Program-made: the position numbers and the translations under genes
Shown here: piece by piece, positions 11,941 to 23,848 of the stretch
How the letters are laid out: every line of letters begins with the position of its first letter
Numbering within the stretch: the first letter of the stretch is position 1
Assembly: GCF_932276165.1 (NCBI RefSeq)
Contig: NC_063994.1
Coordinates: forward strand, 3,844,001-3,908,000
DNA: 64,000 bases
Direction of reading: 5' to 3'
Source of the DNA: Plutella xylostella
Taxonomy: Eukaryota; Arthropoda; Insecta; Lepidoptera; Plutellidae
Notes under the pieces: model-generated
Database searches by the model: none
Told to the model about the DNA's origin: nothing
Seen by the model: only the letters and a program-made list of their open reading frames with translations

Positions 11941-12060
11941 CCAGCGACTGAGCTGAAGTGGCAGCGGTTCGAGCTTGTCGCGTGTTTCGTAGAACCGATA
12001 ACAGATGGGGCAAACGTGTCTAGAGGTTTGACTACCCACAAGCCCTGTGGGTCGCCCTAA
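11941..12060 (+). pseudogene. decayed RTE-like LINE coding fragment
   Basis: GAGCTGAAGTGGCAGCGGTT and AGAACCGATAAC line up with 42388-42440 of the longer LINE fragment, with many substitutions and lost frame. Confidence 0.5.
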
Positions 12061-12353
12061 GATTGAAACAGAAAACTATAATTTATTTTTAATGAATTTC
12101 AGTATTTAAAACTATAACATATATTACAAAAACTGGAGAATACTGTATGTAAAAAATGCATTGTCTTGTAATTATCTTAATCTTAATAATATTATGTGGA
12201 GATATCTCCCACATGGCCAGACGACTCCAAACCGGACCTTCGGCATAGCAGAATTAAATTAATGAATACATTATACATGTCTATACCTACGTAAACGTAA
12301 ACCACCTACAGCTTTTTTTTAAATAAAGTAGTGAATATACATACCCCCTTATT

Positions 12354-12488
12354 CATAAAAAAGTTACTGGACGCTTTAGTTACTGAACTGTTTTGTCCCT
12401 CTCTGTCAAAAAACCATTTTTTCTCTGTCAGATAGTGACAACAGTTCAATAGCTAAAGCGTCCAGTAACTTTTTTATGAATAAGGGGG
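12354..12488. mobile_element. palindromic MITE
   Basis: CCCCCTTATTCATAAAAAAG and CTTTTTTATGAATAAGGGGG are perfect outer arms, followed by matching GTTACTGGACGCTTTAG/CTAAAGCGTCCAGTAAC. It is about 135 bp and non-coding. Confidence 0.8.
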
Positions 12489-13399
12489 TTAGTTCCATGT
12501 TGTAACAAAAACTGTCACCGAGACTTTGATGATCACGTGACTTTCGCGAATTTACAAAAGTCGTGGAACTCGTGGAACTCGTGGAACAAAACTTGTTCAT
12601 AATATGACCCCCTGAGTCTGAGTCACCCCTTTTCAGCTTAGGTACTACTTAGCCACTTTTGTAACATTCTGTATATACACCTCGCTTCTACATCGTCTTC
12701 GATTATTATGATTAATTTATTGCATTCAAAATAACTACTGAACTAATGACAAGATTCCAATTAATTTTAATGAGGTTTAGTTCATCTGAAATCAACTGAA
12801 TTTTCACGGAATGGCACTATTCAAGTATTCACCACTACAAATAAATGTTAGTTTCCAGAAACCACCAATAAAATGGTTGAAAATACTTATGCAGTAGGCT
12901 CCCCGACGTACGTACTCCTAGACGTACCTGTCACCAGTGGGGTTAACACCATGCACCTCGCCAGATTGATGTGAACGAGTATATGAATTCTGAAATAGCA
13001 ATTTTTTTTCGCTTACGTTGTATTTTGTGGCGTAACATCAATCAGATAATTAAAATTTAATTTTCGTACGTAATTTGAAACTATTGCTTTATTGATATGT
13101 TTTGTTCCCGAAAATTATTTTTAAATATCGAGGGTGAATGTATATCAAATAAATGTTATACCATTTTGGAATAAACCCACTTTTTCCGGAGTTTCACATT
13201 ACGTGACACCTCCGCTTCACCTACGTCAGCATGTAACAAAAATAAACTATCTAACCACAAGTAGTTAGCTTTCATCAACACCGCAACATTATCAAGTGAC
13301 AATCAGATAGTCGCTGAATTTACAGCCGAGTTTATTAAAAACATATCTATTGATAAGGGCTGCGATCGCGGCCGGTTTAATGCGAGTGGGTTGGCCCGC

Positions 13400-13454
13400 C
13401 CGCCCTAGCGTAGGGCGGATCCTATATATACGAGTGAAGCGGGGCGGCGCGCAC
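13400..13454 (+). promoter_or_regulatory. candidate core promoter (TATA) upstream of exon 1
   Basis: TATATATA at 13423-13430 lies 32 bases before an initiator-like CACAGTC with A at 13455. The region is GC-rich against an AT-rich background. A perfect 8-bp palindrome, CCGCCCTA-GCG-TAGGGCGG (13400-13418), lies just upstream of the TATA box and contains CCGCCC, a motif of the type bound by Sp/KLF factors. Spacing is canonical for arthropod TATA/Inr promoters. The start site is inferred, not observed. Confidence 0.6.
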
Positions 13455-13575
13455 AGTCCACTCTTAGCGGCTCGCTACAAAGTATGCCGATTCGAACTTG
13501 GAACTTTTGAGTCGTGCTTCCGGTCTGTGCAACGGCTTCCTGTTTCTCCAACGTGCGTGGCTACGGAATTTTCAG
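13455..13575 (+). other. candidate 5' untranslated exon 1 of allatostatin A
   Basis: A 121-nt GC-rich stretch begins at the inferred initiator and ends in TTTTCAG followed by GTGAGTTAAG (donor GT at 13576-13577), a full consensus 5' splice site. The first coding exon of the allatostatin gene at 43494 is preceded by an acceptor, so it needs an upstream exon on this strand. This is the only well-formed promoter-exon-donor set I found upstream. The intron would be about 29.9 kb. It could instead belong to an unrecognised + strand gene or noncoding RNA; RNA reads across 13575/43494 would settle this. Confidence 0.5.
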
Positions 13576-15306
13576 GTGAGTTAAGTATTTTTTTTTAATT
13601 TAGGTTTTTATTGGTAAGACTATTGTTTTTATTTCTGTTTTTTTACTGGAATCCTAATGTGTCATTTAATTAAGATGATGATAGGTTTCTTCGGGTTCAA
13701 ATTTCTATTGGAATATACTTTTATTGGTCAAGCTATTCTTGTAGAAATTTTGAGAGTTTTAATTTTGATAAGTTTGTGATATACCTACCTAAGTTTAATT
13801 GCACAGTGTTTAAAAGTTATTAGGAATTAAAAGTTCACAAACAACATAATTATGTTCCGTAATGGTGTTTTGAATTTTATAAATAGGTAGTTGTTTTAAC
13901 TACATTACAGTACATTACAGCGATCATAAAAAAGGTCATTGTTACGATCGTTAATAATTTTGCAGTTAACTGCACACACCATTTACAGTTAGTATGTTGA
14001 ACGTATTTGCTGAAATAAATGGAAACGTTTTTATAATATTTAAATTTGATTGCATTTCAAAATAAAAAATATATTTATTTTATTTTAAAATATGTTTGAC
14101 TTTAATCGCATGCCTTAATTTTTGTTTCCATAGCAAAAAAAAAACATGATGTATTAAGTGGCACTCTCTCGAAATCTATGGTCCTAAGGTCATAATTATT
14201 GCAATATTCTGGTAGTGAGTGGTCGGGAGTGCCCGAGCTTATCTTTTCACCTCCTTAAAATACAGTTTTAAACACATCGCCATTTTCTATTTTATTTGCC
14301 CGTGAGTGTATAACAAGCGCGACATTTCCGAGTGTCTTTTTAAAAAAACGTTTAAGTACTTATATATAATTAATGCATTGTGGAGTCGATATTCGGAAGT
14401 CAATACCATCCTGTATATTTACTTGAGAACCAGACGGCGGGCTGACAGCGAAGCGATTCGTGTAAAACTTTAATAACACAAATTGCATTCGAGCAATACT
14501 AAAGTACTTGTATCCCCAATAGGATTGTCACAGGTCAACGGAAGAATGTAGTAGAAAGTAGGTATATTTTATAACAGAATTTATACAACGCAAAATAACT
14601 AAGGGGAGTCCTATGTCGAGCAGTGGCTGATGATAGGTAGGCACAACAAAGACGTACATAATTATATTTTAGCAATATTACATAATATTTTTTGTTGTTT
14701 GAATATGAGTTTCACGGATACCGTCGAAATTCCAATTTATGGAAAATAATTTTAAGTTTTGACAGCTCTTCTAAAATTCCAATTTGTTATCATCAATAAA
14801 GAAGCGAGGCGTAAATGGTAGAGGTCAGTCTAGATTACAAAAAACTGAGTTTTGGTGCGCTGTTTCCATAATCACGACGCAACGCCGCTATGCTAGCTCG
14901 TTGCACTAAACGAACCAATCTCATGGTCCTTTGTTTTTTTGTATAGCTAGAGCAACCTCCCTACCACAAGTTGAGTACTACCACATAACACAAGACGGAA
15001 GAGTTGACTACACAAACTATTAACTACACGGAGCAAACAAGGGATGGCCTCAAGTCGCAACTCACACGATCGGAGGCCGACGGCATCATCATTTCATTCT
15101 AGTGCGGTCGGCGCAAACCATAAACATAATAAATACAATACGCTGTACTCTATCATGTGATTTATTCAACTATCTCTAGCATCTGAATTAAGTACAAAAA
15201 ATCTCTGTTGTTTAAGTGTTTTTCATGCCAAGTAGGTATCACCCGTGAGTTGATCATAAAATTATAGTGTTTGCGCTGAGGTTTCAGTAATAATATATAT
15301 TCTATA

Positions 15307-15308
<2 letters not shown>

Positions 15309-15344
<36 letters not shown>
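15309..15344. repeat. (TA)n microsatellite
   Basis: About 18 uninterrupted TA units, flanked by related TATA-rich sequence from 15291. Confidence 0.9.
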
Positions 15345-15346
<2 letters not shown>

Positions 15347-15740
15347 CTGAAAAAAAGCAAAATAAAGTTCCACCCTGTATACAACCCTAAAATGGTTCTG
15401 CCGTGCGTCGTGCCCGGAGAATGCTCCCTCAGGCATAGTAATAAATTCTATTAAAACTTTCTGCATACAAAACTAAAAATTTACAGGCAAAAATTTTCAT
15501 CTTTCGTATAAAAAGAACTTGTTATAAACGACAGAGGCGATTACGATAACGACCGGAAATTAATTACCTCACTATTCGGCAAAGTATTTCATACTTAATG
15601 TCAATTTAGTTTTAAAGAATCAATAAATGTATTGTGTAACTTACTGTTTTAACATTTTTTCTTCATCTTAGTAAGCTAAGGTAAGTAAGTTAAATACGAA
15701 TTTGATGTAAGTAAGCGAATGCAAATTTACCGGCCCTTCT

Positions 15741-16245
15741 AGACTCACGGGCAAAGAAACAGTTCCACTTACAGAATTCAGACTACAAAAAAGCCCATTT
15801 TTTATTATTTAAAAGGATATTTTAATAAAATATTTACGTAAGACGACCGAATGGCGTAGTGGTTAGTGACCCTGACTACTAAGCCGATGGGCCCGGGTTC
15901 GATTCCCGGCTGGGGCAGCAGATATTTTTTGTTTAAACACAGATATTTGTTCTCGGGTCTTGGATGTGCCCGTAAAATGGCAATAGGCCCGCCCCCTATT
16001 ACATTGGGACTAACATAACACTCTGGCGAAAAGTGGGTGCAGCAATGCACCTCTGCCTACCCCGCAAGGGAGTACATTAGTACAAGGCGTGAGTGCGTGT
16101 TTTTTATTTTTATTTATTTATTTACGTTTTTAGTTGGTTATATTCTGTTGCACCGTTAAATGCACTTAAATATTGCAGAAGACGTTATTAAGTTAGTTTT
16201 TGTCGTTTAGGAGTAATTTGGTGATTTTCATTGCCTGTGAGTGTA
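15741..16245. mobile_element. Tc1/mariner-like MITE interrupted by a SINE
   Basis: Ends at ACTCACGGGCAAAGAAACAG and TTTTCATTGCCTGTGAGTGTA match the MITE family. The body is split by the SINE at 15841-16118, flanked on both sides by TATTTACGT (15831-15839 and 16119-16127), a 9-bp target duplication. Confidence 0.8.
15841..16118 (+). mobile_element. tRNA-headed SINE (type 1), full copy
   Basis: The tRNA-like head has box A TGGCGTAGTGG and box B GGGTTCGATTCCC. It is followed by a tRNA-unrelated body (CAGATATTTGTTCTCGGGTC, then GGGACTAACATAACACTCTG) and ends GAGTGCGTGTTTTTT, a T-rich pol III-style terminus. The open frame read on the minus strand (15805-16050) is a by-product of this SINE and recurs in every copy. 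Copies: 17834-17985, 25213-25460, 29737-30013. Confidence 0.85.
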
Positions 16246-17833
16246 TATGGTCCATTGTTTGGTAATGGCTATACACTCGCAAGCGATTAAAAAGTTTCGG
16301 TGACATAGCGCCAAATATAAACGAAAAAGTCTAAAATATTGAAGTAAATTTAATTTAACAGTGCATCAAAATATAAACATAACATAAACGCAACTAAAAA
16401 CGTAAATACATACTGTGTTAAAATTTTAAATTAGATGTTTGAATTTGAATAAAGGTTCCATTTGATTTCGACATTTTGGAGGTTACTTATTTTTTTATTT
16501 ATCGTATGGCTTTGTACACTGGTTACATAAAAAAATATTAAAATAAGAATTTATACAGGTCACTAAAAACTACAATTCTTTAAATATGCAGTAGCGCTGC
16601 TGGTGAGGTTGGTAAAGTCATCGGCAGGTCCGGTATATTTTGTGATGGGACACTGGAAGACGATGTGGCTAGAACTATTTCATTTCGCGAGTGTATGTCA
16701 ATCTATGCTGTTTCCCCGCACCCTAGCCGATGTGATTTGCTAGCATGTGATATCTAGCATGTGTTCAGGTAACAGATACAAGATAAAATTTAAGTGCTAT
16801 TGCTTGTACTTATTTGTAAAATAAATAGTAAATATTGCAAAGAAAAACCTTTCCTTTTCTCAGAAATATGATCCGAAAATATATCAAGCATCTTTATAAC
16901 CAAACCCTTTCATAGTGTAAACACGAATAAGAAGCCAGCCTAAAATAACGTTAGTCAGAACGATGATTTTACCTCTATGTACTTAGGGAGGGTCAGACTG
17001 AAATGACTACAAACCTTTTAACTAAAATGTAGTTTGTATTACATAAAATGCTTTCTCCAAAGTTTGTTTGTTAATTTACCACCGTAATGGAACCAGGTGT
17101 ACTTATTAGTGCTAGACTTCTACTAAAATCATAGAACTAGCGCATTTAGGTAAGGCAGTGACGCACTATTTATGCCCAGTTTCAGAAAGGAGCATTAGGC
17201 TAATGTCTGTCTCTTTCTGACGGCATACTGTCAAAGCCAGACAAGAATAGATTTTATGTCATCTGTGACGTAACTATAACAAACTATTAGACAGTCTATA
17301 GGTACTTTTATTTGAATCCACGCCCTCTCGAATGATAGCTGAGATCTTATCCGTTACGCCACAACAACTCTTACTCAATAAAATCATTAATACTCACCCT
17401 GCAATTGATTTTACCCGTTATACTTAATTGTATTAATTTGAGTCGGTAGGTATAATATTATTTGTTGAGATGGAAGGGTCTACCGTAACTGTTCCTTCGA
17501 AATTATCTTACAAAATGATGACTATTGAAAGTCTCAATTACTTTCATTATGCTAGACACCTCGAGTAATTGAATTTCTTGAATTATTATTGACATTATAA
17601 TTAATGTAATATTCAATTTTGTAACGTGATATTTTAATAATAATATTAACTGGAACTGCTGGAAGCAATGATATTGTATTAGGTATAACTGGCAACTGCC
17701 CGATTACAAAACATACCTAAATACAGAGCACAGTTTTGAGCCAGTTAAGTTTTTATGCACATTTCACGTTCTGGAGAGCAATTTCCGCTTTTTTTCATTT
17801 TTAATCATCAGCCTACTACAGCTACCGTACCAC

Positions 17834-17985
17834 ACACACGCACTCACGCCTTGTACTAATGTACTCCCTTGCGGGGTAGGCAGAGGTGCATTGCTGCACC
17901 CACTTTTCGCCAGAGTGTTATGTTAGTCCCAATGTAATAGGGGGCGGGCCTATTGCCATTTTACGGGCACATCCAAGACCCGAGA
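17834..17985 (-). mobile_element. type 1 SINE, 5'-truncated copy
   Basis: In SINE sense it lacks the tRNA head and starts in TCTCGGGTCTTGG. Perfect 10-bp copies of ACCGTACCAC flank it (17824-17833 and 17986-17995), so the truncation arose at insertion rather than by later loss. The host sequence (17990-18060) belongs to the MITE family seen at 30656-30832. Confidence 0.75.
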
Positions 17986-18585
17986 ACCGTACCACCACCG
18001 ACACATTAGCTAAGCAGCGTCGCTCGCCTGCCAAACATGTCATATCCACACGATATGTTAAAGTATTTTTCATGGACACATCATCAAAAGATCCTTTGAC
18101 GAAGCTTGTTGTATGATTTATTATGCATAACTGTTAGTGGACAGTGAACGTGTCTGGATTTTTAGATGTTCTTTTGAAATAAAAATGCAATATGTGGAGT
18201 GAAAAACAGATATCTTTATTACGGGTACTCTCAAAATGTAAATAATTTATTTCGTCACTTCTGTACCTAACTGATAAAAACTCCGCTGAGAGCTTTGTGA
18301 AGTATCACGTGATGTCAACATTTTATTTATATTTTTCATAAAGTTAGTGGGGAAGTTTATAACTTTTTATTGGAGGTAATGTATCTTCGACATTTCTGAT
18401 TTTTCTACCCCTTTTCAACTTTTCAAAAGTTCTAGATCTTAGATCTAGGTATTAGGTACAATGTTTTAACTCAGTTTTTTTTAAGAACAGTAACTTAGTA
18501 TGTGGGTACATCAGACACACGGCCATTCGATCCCAAGCTAGGCCGACTAGGCAGAGCCAGTGATATTATGTTTATCGGACAGCTG

Positions 18586-18740
18586 ATATACACAAATACA
18601 TATACTGAACACATTAGATATGGATACATATAAATACAAAAGACCCGAGTACAAATATCTGTCTTAAAACAAATATCTGCCCCGTCCGGGAACCGAACCC
18701 GGGACCTTCGGCATAGCAGTTAGGGTCACTAACCATACGA
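18586..18740 (-). mobile_element. decayed tRNA-headed SINE related to type 1
   Basis: Read on the minus strand there is a box B-like GGGTTCGGTTCCC, then CAGATATTTGTTTTAAGACA and a tail unlike type 1. The head is decayed. Confidence 0.55.
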
Positions 18741-19324
18741 ACTTTTGTACCTATTACTAATCAGAGCAATACCAATTTCTAAGCAATTTCTCCATTCTCT
18801 GTTAATGAACACCCAGGGAGTCGTGGTTGACTTTTGACACATCTGTCATGAATTTTATATGGAGATGACGTTTAATTTATAAATCAATCCCTGTCGGTTT
18901 AAATATAACCGACTATGGAGAAATTTGAACTAGCTTAGATATCTCAATTTCCAACTTTAATTAATCAATTCAAATCAGGTTCAAGGTAAGTTCAAGCAAA
19001 AAACTTGTGATTAAAATTCAAGACACGTCACTTCCAGGTAATGTTTATAAATTCTAATCTTATAAAAACTTTCAGTAGCTAACCCATTCGTTTTGAAAAG
19101 TTCAAATAATCAATCTAAACCTATTATACTAAAAAAATACTGCAGCTTCACATGACACATCGCACTTAAAAGGTTTCCAGTGGGAATTCCGGGATAAAAA
19201 GGGATCTCGGATTTAATGCAGCATTAAATGTGACTTAAGAATTTATTAAATACAAAAACTCATCCTCTTCATAATAATTTTATTACATAGTATGGTATGG
19301 TAAGTATGGCAAGTGCAAGCAATA

Positions 19325-19547
19325 TACACTCACGGGCAATGAAAAAGTTCCAAATGCGAAAAGCACCAAATAACTCCTAACCGGAAAATCTGCAATGTTG
19401 AACTACATTTAAAAGCGCACCAGAATTATTACCGTCAACAAAAATCGTAAACATTTTGTTAAAATTTCATATTAAAAGTTTAAAATAATTGAGGTTATTT
19501 AGGGAAGGAATTTTGTAAGTGGAACTGTCTCATTGTCCGTGAGTGTA
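19325..19547. mobile_element. Tc1/mariner-like MITE, full copy
   Basis: TACACTCACGGGCAATGAAA and the complementary end TCATTGTCCGTGAGTGTA enclose a 223-bp non-coding body, inverted relative to the one at 7261. It lies 4 bp from the next TIR element. Confidence 0.8.
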
Positions 19548-19551
19548 TTTA

Positions 19552-20192
19552 TGTCGCAGTCATCTGGTTTAAACTCCTGTTTGATTGAACCGCTAGCCCG
19601 TTCATTGGATGACGCTACTCAGTTGAATGACTAAAGAACAACTCGTCAAGTGGTTGACTGTAACGTCCAACGTCTTGACTGAACGTTATTCAGCGAAGTC
19701 GTTAAATGGGATATAGTATAGCAACTTTGTAATGTCTGGTTAGGATGAACATTACCAGACAAGAGTCAACAAAAAGACTATGTTACAAAGCTCTCATCTC
19801 ACAAATTAACTAAACAATAACAATAAACGTACCTTGATATTGTTGTTCATAATTATCCAGTTTCAGCACATTATTTTCTTTGAAACTATCCGCCAGCGGT
19901 GAAATAATAGGTAAATCCATGTTGTCACACTATTTGAACATAAATAACGCACTTTAAAGCTAATTTATTTGCAAAAAATAACAATACAAGTGCTTTTTGT
20001 GTCAGCTGTTCGCTGTTAGACGCCATATTTGTTTTATTCACCACCTGACTGATTTTAAGTCCGCTAACTAGTTGGACGTTTTGTGACGCTTGTACAATCA
20101 ACGTTCGGCCTAGTCATACAACTGAATAGCGTCATCCAATGAACGGGCTAGCGGTTCAATCAAACAGGAGATTAAACCAGTTGCCTGCGACA
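19552..20192. mobile_element. 641-bp TIR element, non-autonomous
   Basis: The arms at 19552-19640 and 20105-20192 match in inverted orientation over about 80 bp (TGTCGCAGTCATCTGGTTTA; CGCTAGCCCGTTCATTGGAT). The bases TTTA on each side may be the target duplication. The interior has no recognisable transposase. The open frames around 20139-20400 lie mostly in or just beyond the right arm and look incidental. Confidence 0.7.
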
Positions 20193-20553
20193 TTTACACT
20201 ATCTGTTTGTGAACAATCAAGAAAACATGCGGAGACAATACAAGTTATCTCCCTCACTCAACTTTCAAACAAGTTTGCGATTGGCTGGCCCGTTCTTCGC
20301 GACACCGTCAATTGTTTCGCGACTTCCAAATTGCCAGATAATACGTAATCTGGACGAACTATTGTCCGACTCTGTACGGAAACTTAAATTAAATTCTTGA
20401 TTCAATTTGCAGATAATTACTGTAATTGGCCGTTTGTTAGCTGGTGGGAAGGACAGCGGAACAATAAGTAGATCGATGACACAATAAATTTAGAAAGATT
20501 TGCCTACAAATGACACGATTTTTGAATGGGAGTTGACAATTTACTGCACTAAG

Positions 20554-20662
20554 TGCATTGTAGGTACTCATTCTAAAACGGCAATACGGCTCGCTATTAC
20601 AGCGGAATTGCGAGTCAGCTCTGACTACCCCTTCGGCGATTACAGTCACCTACCATATTATT
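20554..20662 (+). mobile_element. distal fragment of type 4 SINE
   Basis: GTAGGTACTCATTCTAAAAC, then GCGAGTCAGCTCTGACTACC and CCTTCGGCGATTACAGTC, match 9266-9416. Confidence 0.6.
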
Positions 20663-20699
20663 ACCATATGATACATATTGTACATTATGCTTTTTCATA

Positions 20700-20946
20700 T
20701 AAAGGGTGAGTCTTTCGTAGGTGCATATCCGGAAGTATGTTACAGAGCTTTTCATTCTGAACAACTTTTATTATAACGAAAAAAAAGATGCTTCCGCATA
20801 CAAAAATTGGTTGTTTACATGACACTGTATATGGGGAGTAGATTTTTTTTCGAGATTATCCCATGGTCATTATAACAAAAGTTGTTCAGAATGAAGAGCT
20901 CTGTAACATACTTCCGGATATGCACCTACGAAAGACTCACCCTGTA
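20700..20946. mobile_element. foldback element GGGTGAGTCTTTCGTAGGTG, copy 1
   Basis: Arms of about 90 bp begin GGGTGAGTCTTTCGTAGGTG and end CACCTACGAAAGACTCACCC, continuing through CCGGAAGTATGTTACAGAGC. The second copy at 47780-48030 has the same ends. No coding sequence. Confidence 0.8.
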
Positions 20947-21439
20947 TAATATAGCCAGCAATAGGCTTTTCTTGCGTGAGTGTGTCGAGTCGGAGTTTCT
21001 TGAGAAAATACTTGTCGAGCAAGTTGCTTCATTAAATAACTTGTAGCTTTTAAAGTCAATCTACTTGTGAATTGATTCTCTTTGGTAACAATACCCCTTT
21101 TGATGGATTCGATATCAAAAGCATGTACAGGAAATTACACTTGACTGTCTTCATTTCCATTAAATTTTAATAAAATATAGCCATCAGGATTAATAAATTG
21201 TTGCGGAAATTTGTTTTCTATCTTTATTGTGAAATAGAATCATCAGAAATTGATAATTATAATTACTAACCTTTTTATACTGTTGGATCTATTTCACGCC
21301 GGGTCCGTTTCATTCTTAGTGGGTGTTTGCCCGAATTTTGTATCTGATATTATTTATTTGTATCAGATCTGCACTGCCAGGCTCGGTATCCTTATAATTA
21401 TATCGCTAGTTTGAAGCCATATTTGCGTCCAAACGAGCG

Positions 21440-21575
21440 ATCATGATACGCAGATCAGGGGGGTCACTCTTTATGACGAAAATCTAAGTTTCCGAGCGCT
21501 CGCCATCTTACGATTGCACGACAGCTCACGTTCGTTCGTTTTTCGACAGTATAGAGTAACCCGCAAGGGCCACGC
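21440..21575 (+). repeat. dispersed repeat, uninterrupted copy
   Basis: AGATCAGGGGGGTCACTCTT, then TTCGTTCGTTTTTCGACAGT and ATAGAGTAACCC, match 34757-34888 joined to 35433-35470. Here the oligo-T is intact, so it serves as the empty site for the insertion in the other copy. Confidence 0.7.
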
Positions 21576-21640
21576 AACGGAGATTATGATGAAGGGAAAT
21601 TGTAAACGTGTGGACCTACCTGAAAAACTACAATCTATTA

Positions 21641-21765
21641 AGGGTGGCTTACACGAAGCATTTAAACGCTTTAAAATTTCTTGCTGTCATGCTTTGTCAC
21701 TATGCTGTCAAAGCAAGCGAGCAATAGATTTACATGCATTTAAATGTTTCGTGCAAGCCACCCTA
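21641..21765. mobile_element. palindromic MITE
   Basis: AGGGTGGCTTACACGAAGCA is answered by GTTTCGTGCAAGCCACCCT, with further pairing of CATTTAAACGC/GCATTTAAATG inside. The frame at 21514-21810 runs through it and is incidental. Confidence 0.75.
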
Positions 21766-22428
21766 AATATCGTAGAGCGAATTATTAAAACTGCCCGTAA
21801 TAGAAATTAAAGCCGTTGAATCAAGCAACAGGTTCGGACCGGAAACAGCACCGCCGCCGGTACCGACCCACTTCCGGAACCTCCTATCTACTTCCGGTTT
21901 GTAGGATTCTAGAATTAAAAACCTGTAGATAATATTATAGAGGTACAGTTACAGTTACACCCACATGCTATATTTAGGTACGTTATATGGTTGTCAAAGT
22001 GTTTCTTTTTGGTTACAATAAATAATGTTTTATCTTTTATATAATTTTATTAGTTGTAATAAATACACTGATATTATAATAAATACACTGTTAAATGTAC
22101 CTAATTACTTCATATTGCAGATGTCATTTAGCTAGCCATTTTCGTTTATATTGATGTTGCAAAAGCGATATTTTGACCAGCAGGGAAGCTCAACTCAGAA
22201 ATCCTAATTTACAAATGTCAGTACTTAAGACGTTAAGAATAAGAATAGGCTCTTTATTTTATTATTTGGAAAGGGCCCTTTGTCATGGTTATTATGAACG
22301 GAGGAAAGTTACTCCGGAGTCAGTTAATTTATTCTTATATGAATCTGCTATAGCCCGTTGTTTCAACACACACACAAACAGTTGTACATACTTACCTACT
22401 AAATTTTAATTCAACCAAACATCCCTAT

Positions 22429-23848
22429 CATATTTTAGGGTATAAAGAGGTGGCTATGGGGTTGATGGTAAATGAAGAATGCAGGTTTCTTAAGGCCAAA
22501 CTATTTACTGATTTTACCAATTACATTTTACAAGTATGTTGTCTAAGTGACGGGCGCGAGACGACTAGCGTCTGCGCATTGTTCGCTACTGGAAGTTACT
22601 AGAAAGCTGACATTGCAAAACGTGACTATAACATGTGTCGCTACATCACTTCCCCCGTTTTTCAAAATTTTTTTTCAAAAATTTTCAAGTACAATACGTA
22701 ATACCTATGTTACAAAAGCCTCTCTTACGGAGCTTTAAAAACTTGAAACAAATCACACACGAAATGTAAATTGGTTACTATGTGTAGAATCTGATTAAAT
22801 AGTTGGGCCTCAAGAAAAAAAAAAACCCTAAATTGGTGACCTCCGACAAACTGAACACGCAACCTTCGGAAGAAACGATGGAGTCAGCACGGCGATGACG
22901 CGGCGCAGCATGGAACGGCGTGGACGAGACGGCTCCCCCAGCAGGGCCATGGGGTAACAGGCGACAACATCAGAAAATCATCTACTGGAAGTGCATCACC
23001 CCTTCACAAATTTTGGTTACGCAACGCAGAAGTAATTAGCGTATCGAAGCATCTCAAGTCAGGACCTGGACGAGCGGAACACATGTAGAAGGTACGATTG
23101 CGCGTCCACGACGGCAGGTCAACGGGCGGTAATCGGCGCTTCTGAAGTTAGCGAGTTTGGGCGGTTTCCTCTGGCTGCCGAGCTGGAGCATAGTGGACTG
23201 GTCACCCACGTGGAGGCTCACTCGAGGGTCCTCATGGAAGTTCCCGCCAGGATGGATGAGAGATGCAACGAAAGAAGCTATTTTTAGATCGGAAATTCCC
23301 ACATGGTTCAATCACACACGAGGTCGGATTCGCAGAACCGAGGTAGCAGCGTTCATCTTGCACGGTCAGCGGAATGTGATAAGCGCGTCGCGAGTGAACA
23401 GAGTGCTACGTAGTTTTACCAAGTGGTTTATTGTGAGATTTATAAGTTTGATTTGTTAATTTTGTATCAGTATTGAAATGTAATTTTGTGATTTCTGTTT
23501 TGTTTGATATTGTATGTTTCAAGTTTAAAGCTCCGTAAGAGAGGCTTTTGTAACATAGGTATTACGTATTGTACTTGAAAATTTTTGAGAAAAATTTTGA
23601 AAAACGGGGGAAGTGATGTAGCGACACATGTTATAGTCACGTTTTGCAATGTCAGCTTTCTAGTAACTTCCAGTAGCGAACAATGCGCAGACGCTAGTCG
23701 TCTCGCGCCCGTCACTTAGATAACACACTTGAGTAATGTAATTTGGTTATCATGTAGTAATACAGTAAATAGTTTGGCCTCAAGAAATCCTGCATTCGTC
23801 ATTTACCATCAACCCCATCCATAGCCACCTCTTAATACCCTAAAATAT
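22429..23848. mobile_element. 1.4-kb element with about 330-bp inverted arms
   Basis: The left arm 22429-22751 and right arm 23515-23848 are near-identical in inverted orientation (AAGAGGTGGCTATGG; GTGACGGGCGCGAGACGACT; GAAGTTACTAGAAAGCTGAC). The 760-bp centre is GC-richer (22840-23420) and opens with TTGGTGACCTCCGAC, which recalls a retroelement primer-site region. A third copy of an outer-arm segment (about 22766-22818) sits just inside the left arm. The centre holds overlapping open frames on both strands (23157-23459 +, 23054-23311 -), neither recognised. It could be a foldback transposon or a rearranged LTR element. Confidence 0.7.

Larger units (their letters stand above)
11658..12673. 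mobile_element. GTTGC-type TIR element carrying two insertions
   Basis: The left end TACAGGATGTTGCCCAAATG and the right end CACTTTTGTAACATTCTGTA are family termini. The element is expanded by a LINE fragment (11941-12060) and by a palindromic MITE (12354-12488). The internal sequences AATTCGACAAAAAAAGT and TCGCGAATTTACAAAAG match other family members. Confidence 0.5.

Noticed and set aside
15805..16050. Recurring open frame (begins MHCCTHFSPE) at 15805 (-), 17886 (+), 25262 (+) and 29730 (-) as a protein family
   Set aside because: It is the antisense reading of the type 1 SINE in all four places; the box A and box B motifs and target duplications explain it.
22429..23848. A complete LTR retrotransposon
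   Set aside because: The terminal repeats are inverted, not direct, and no gag or pol motif is visible in the centre.
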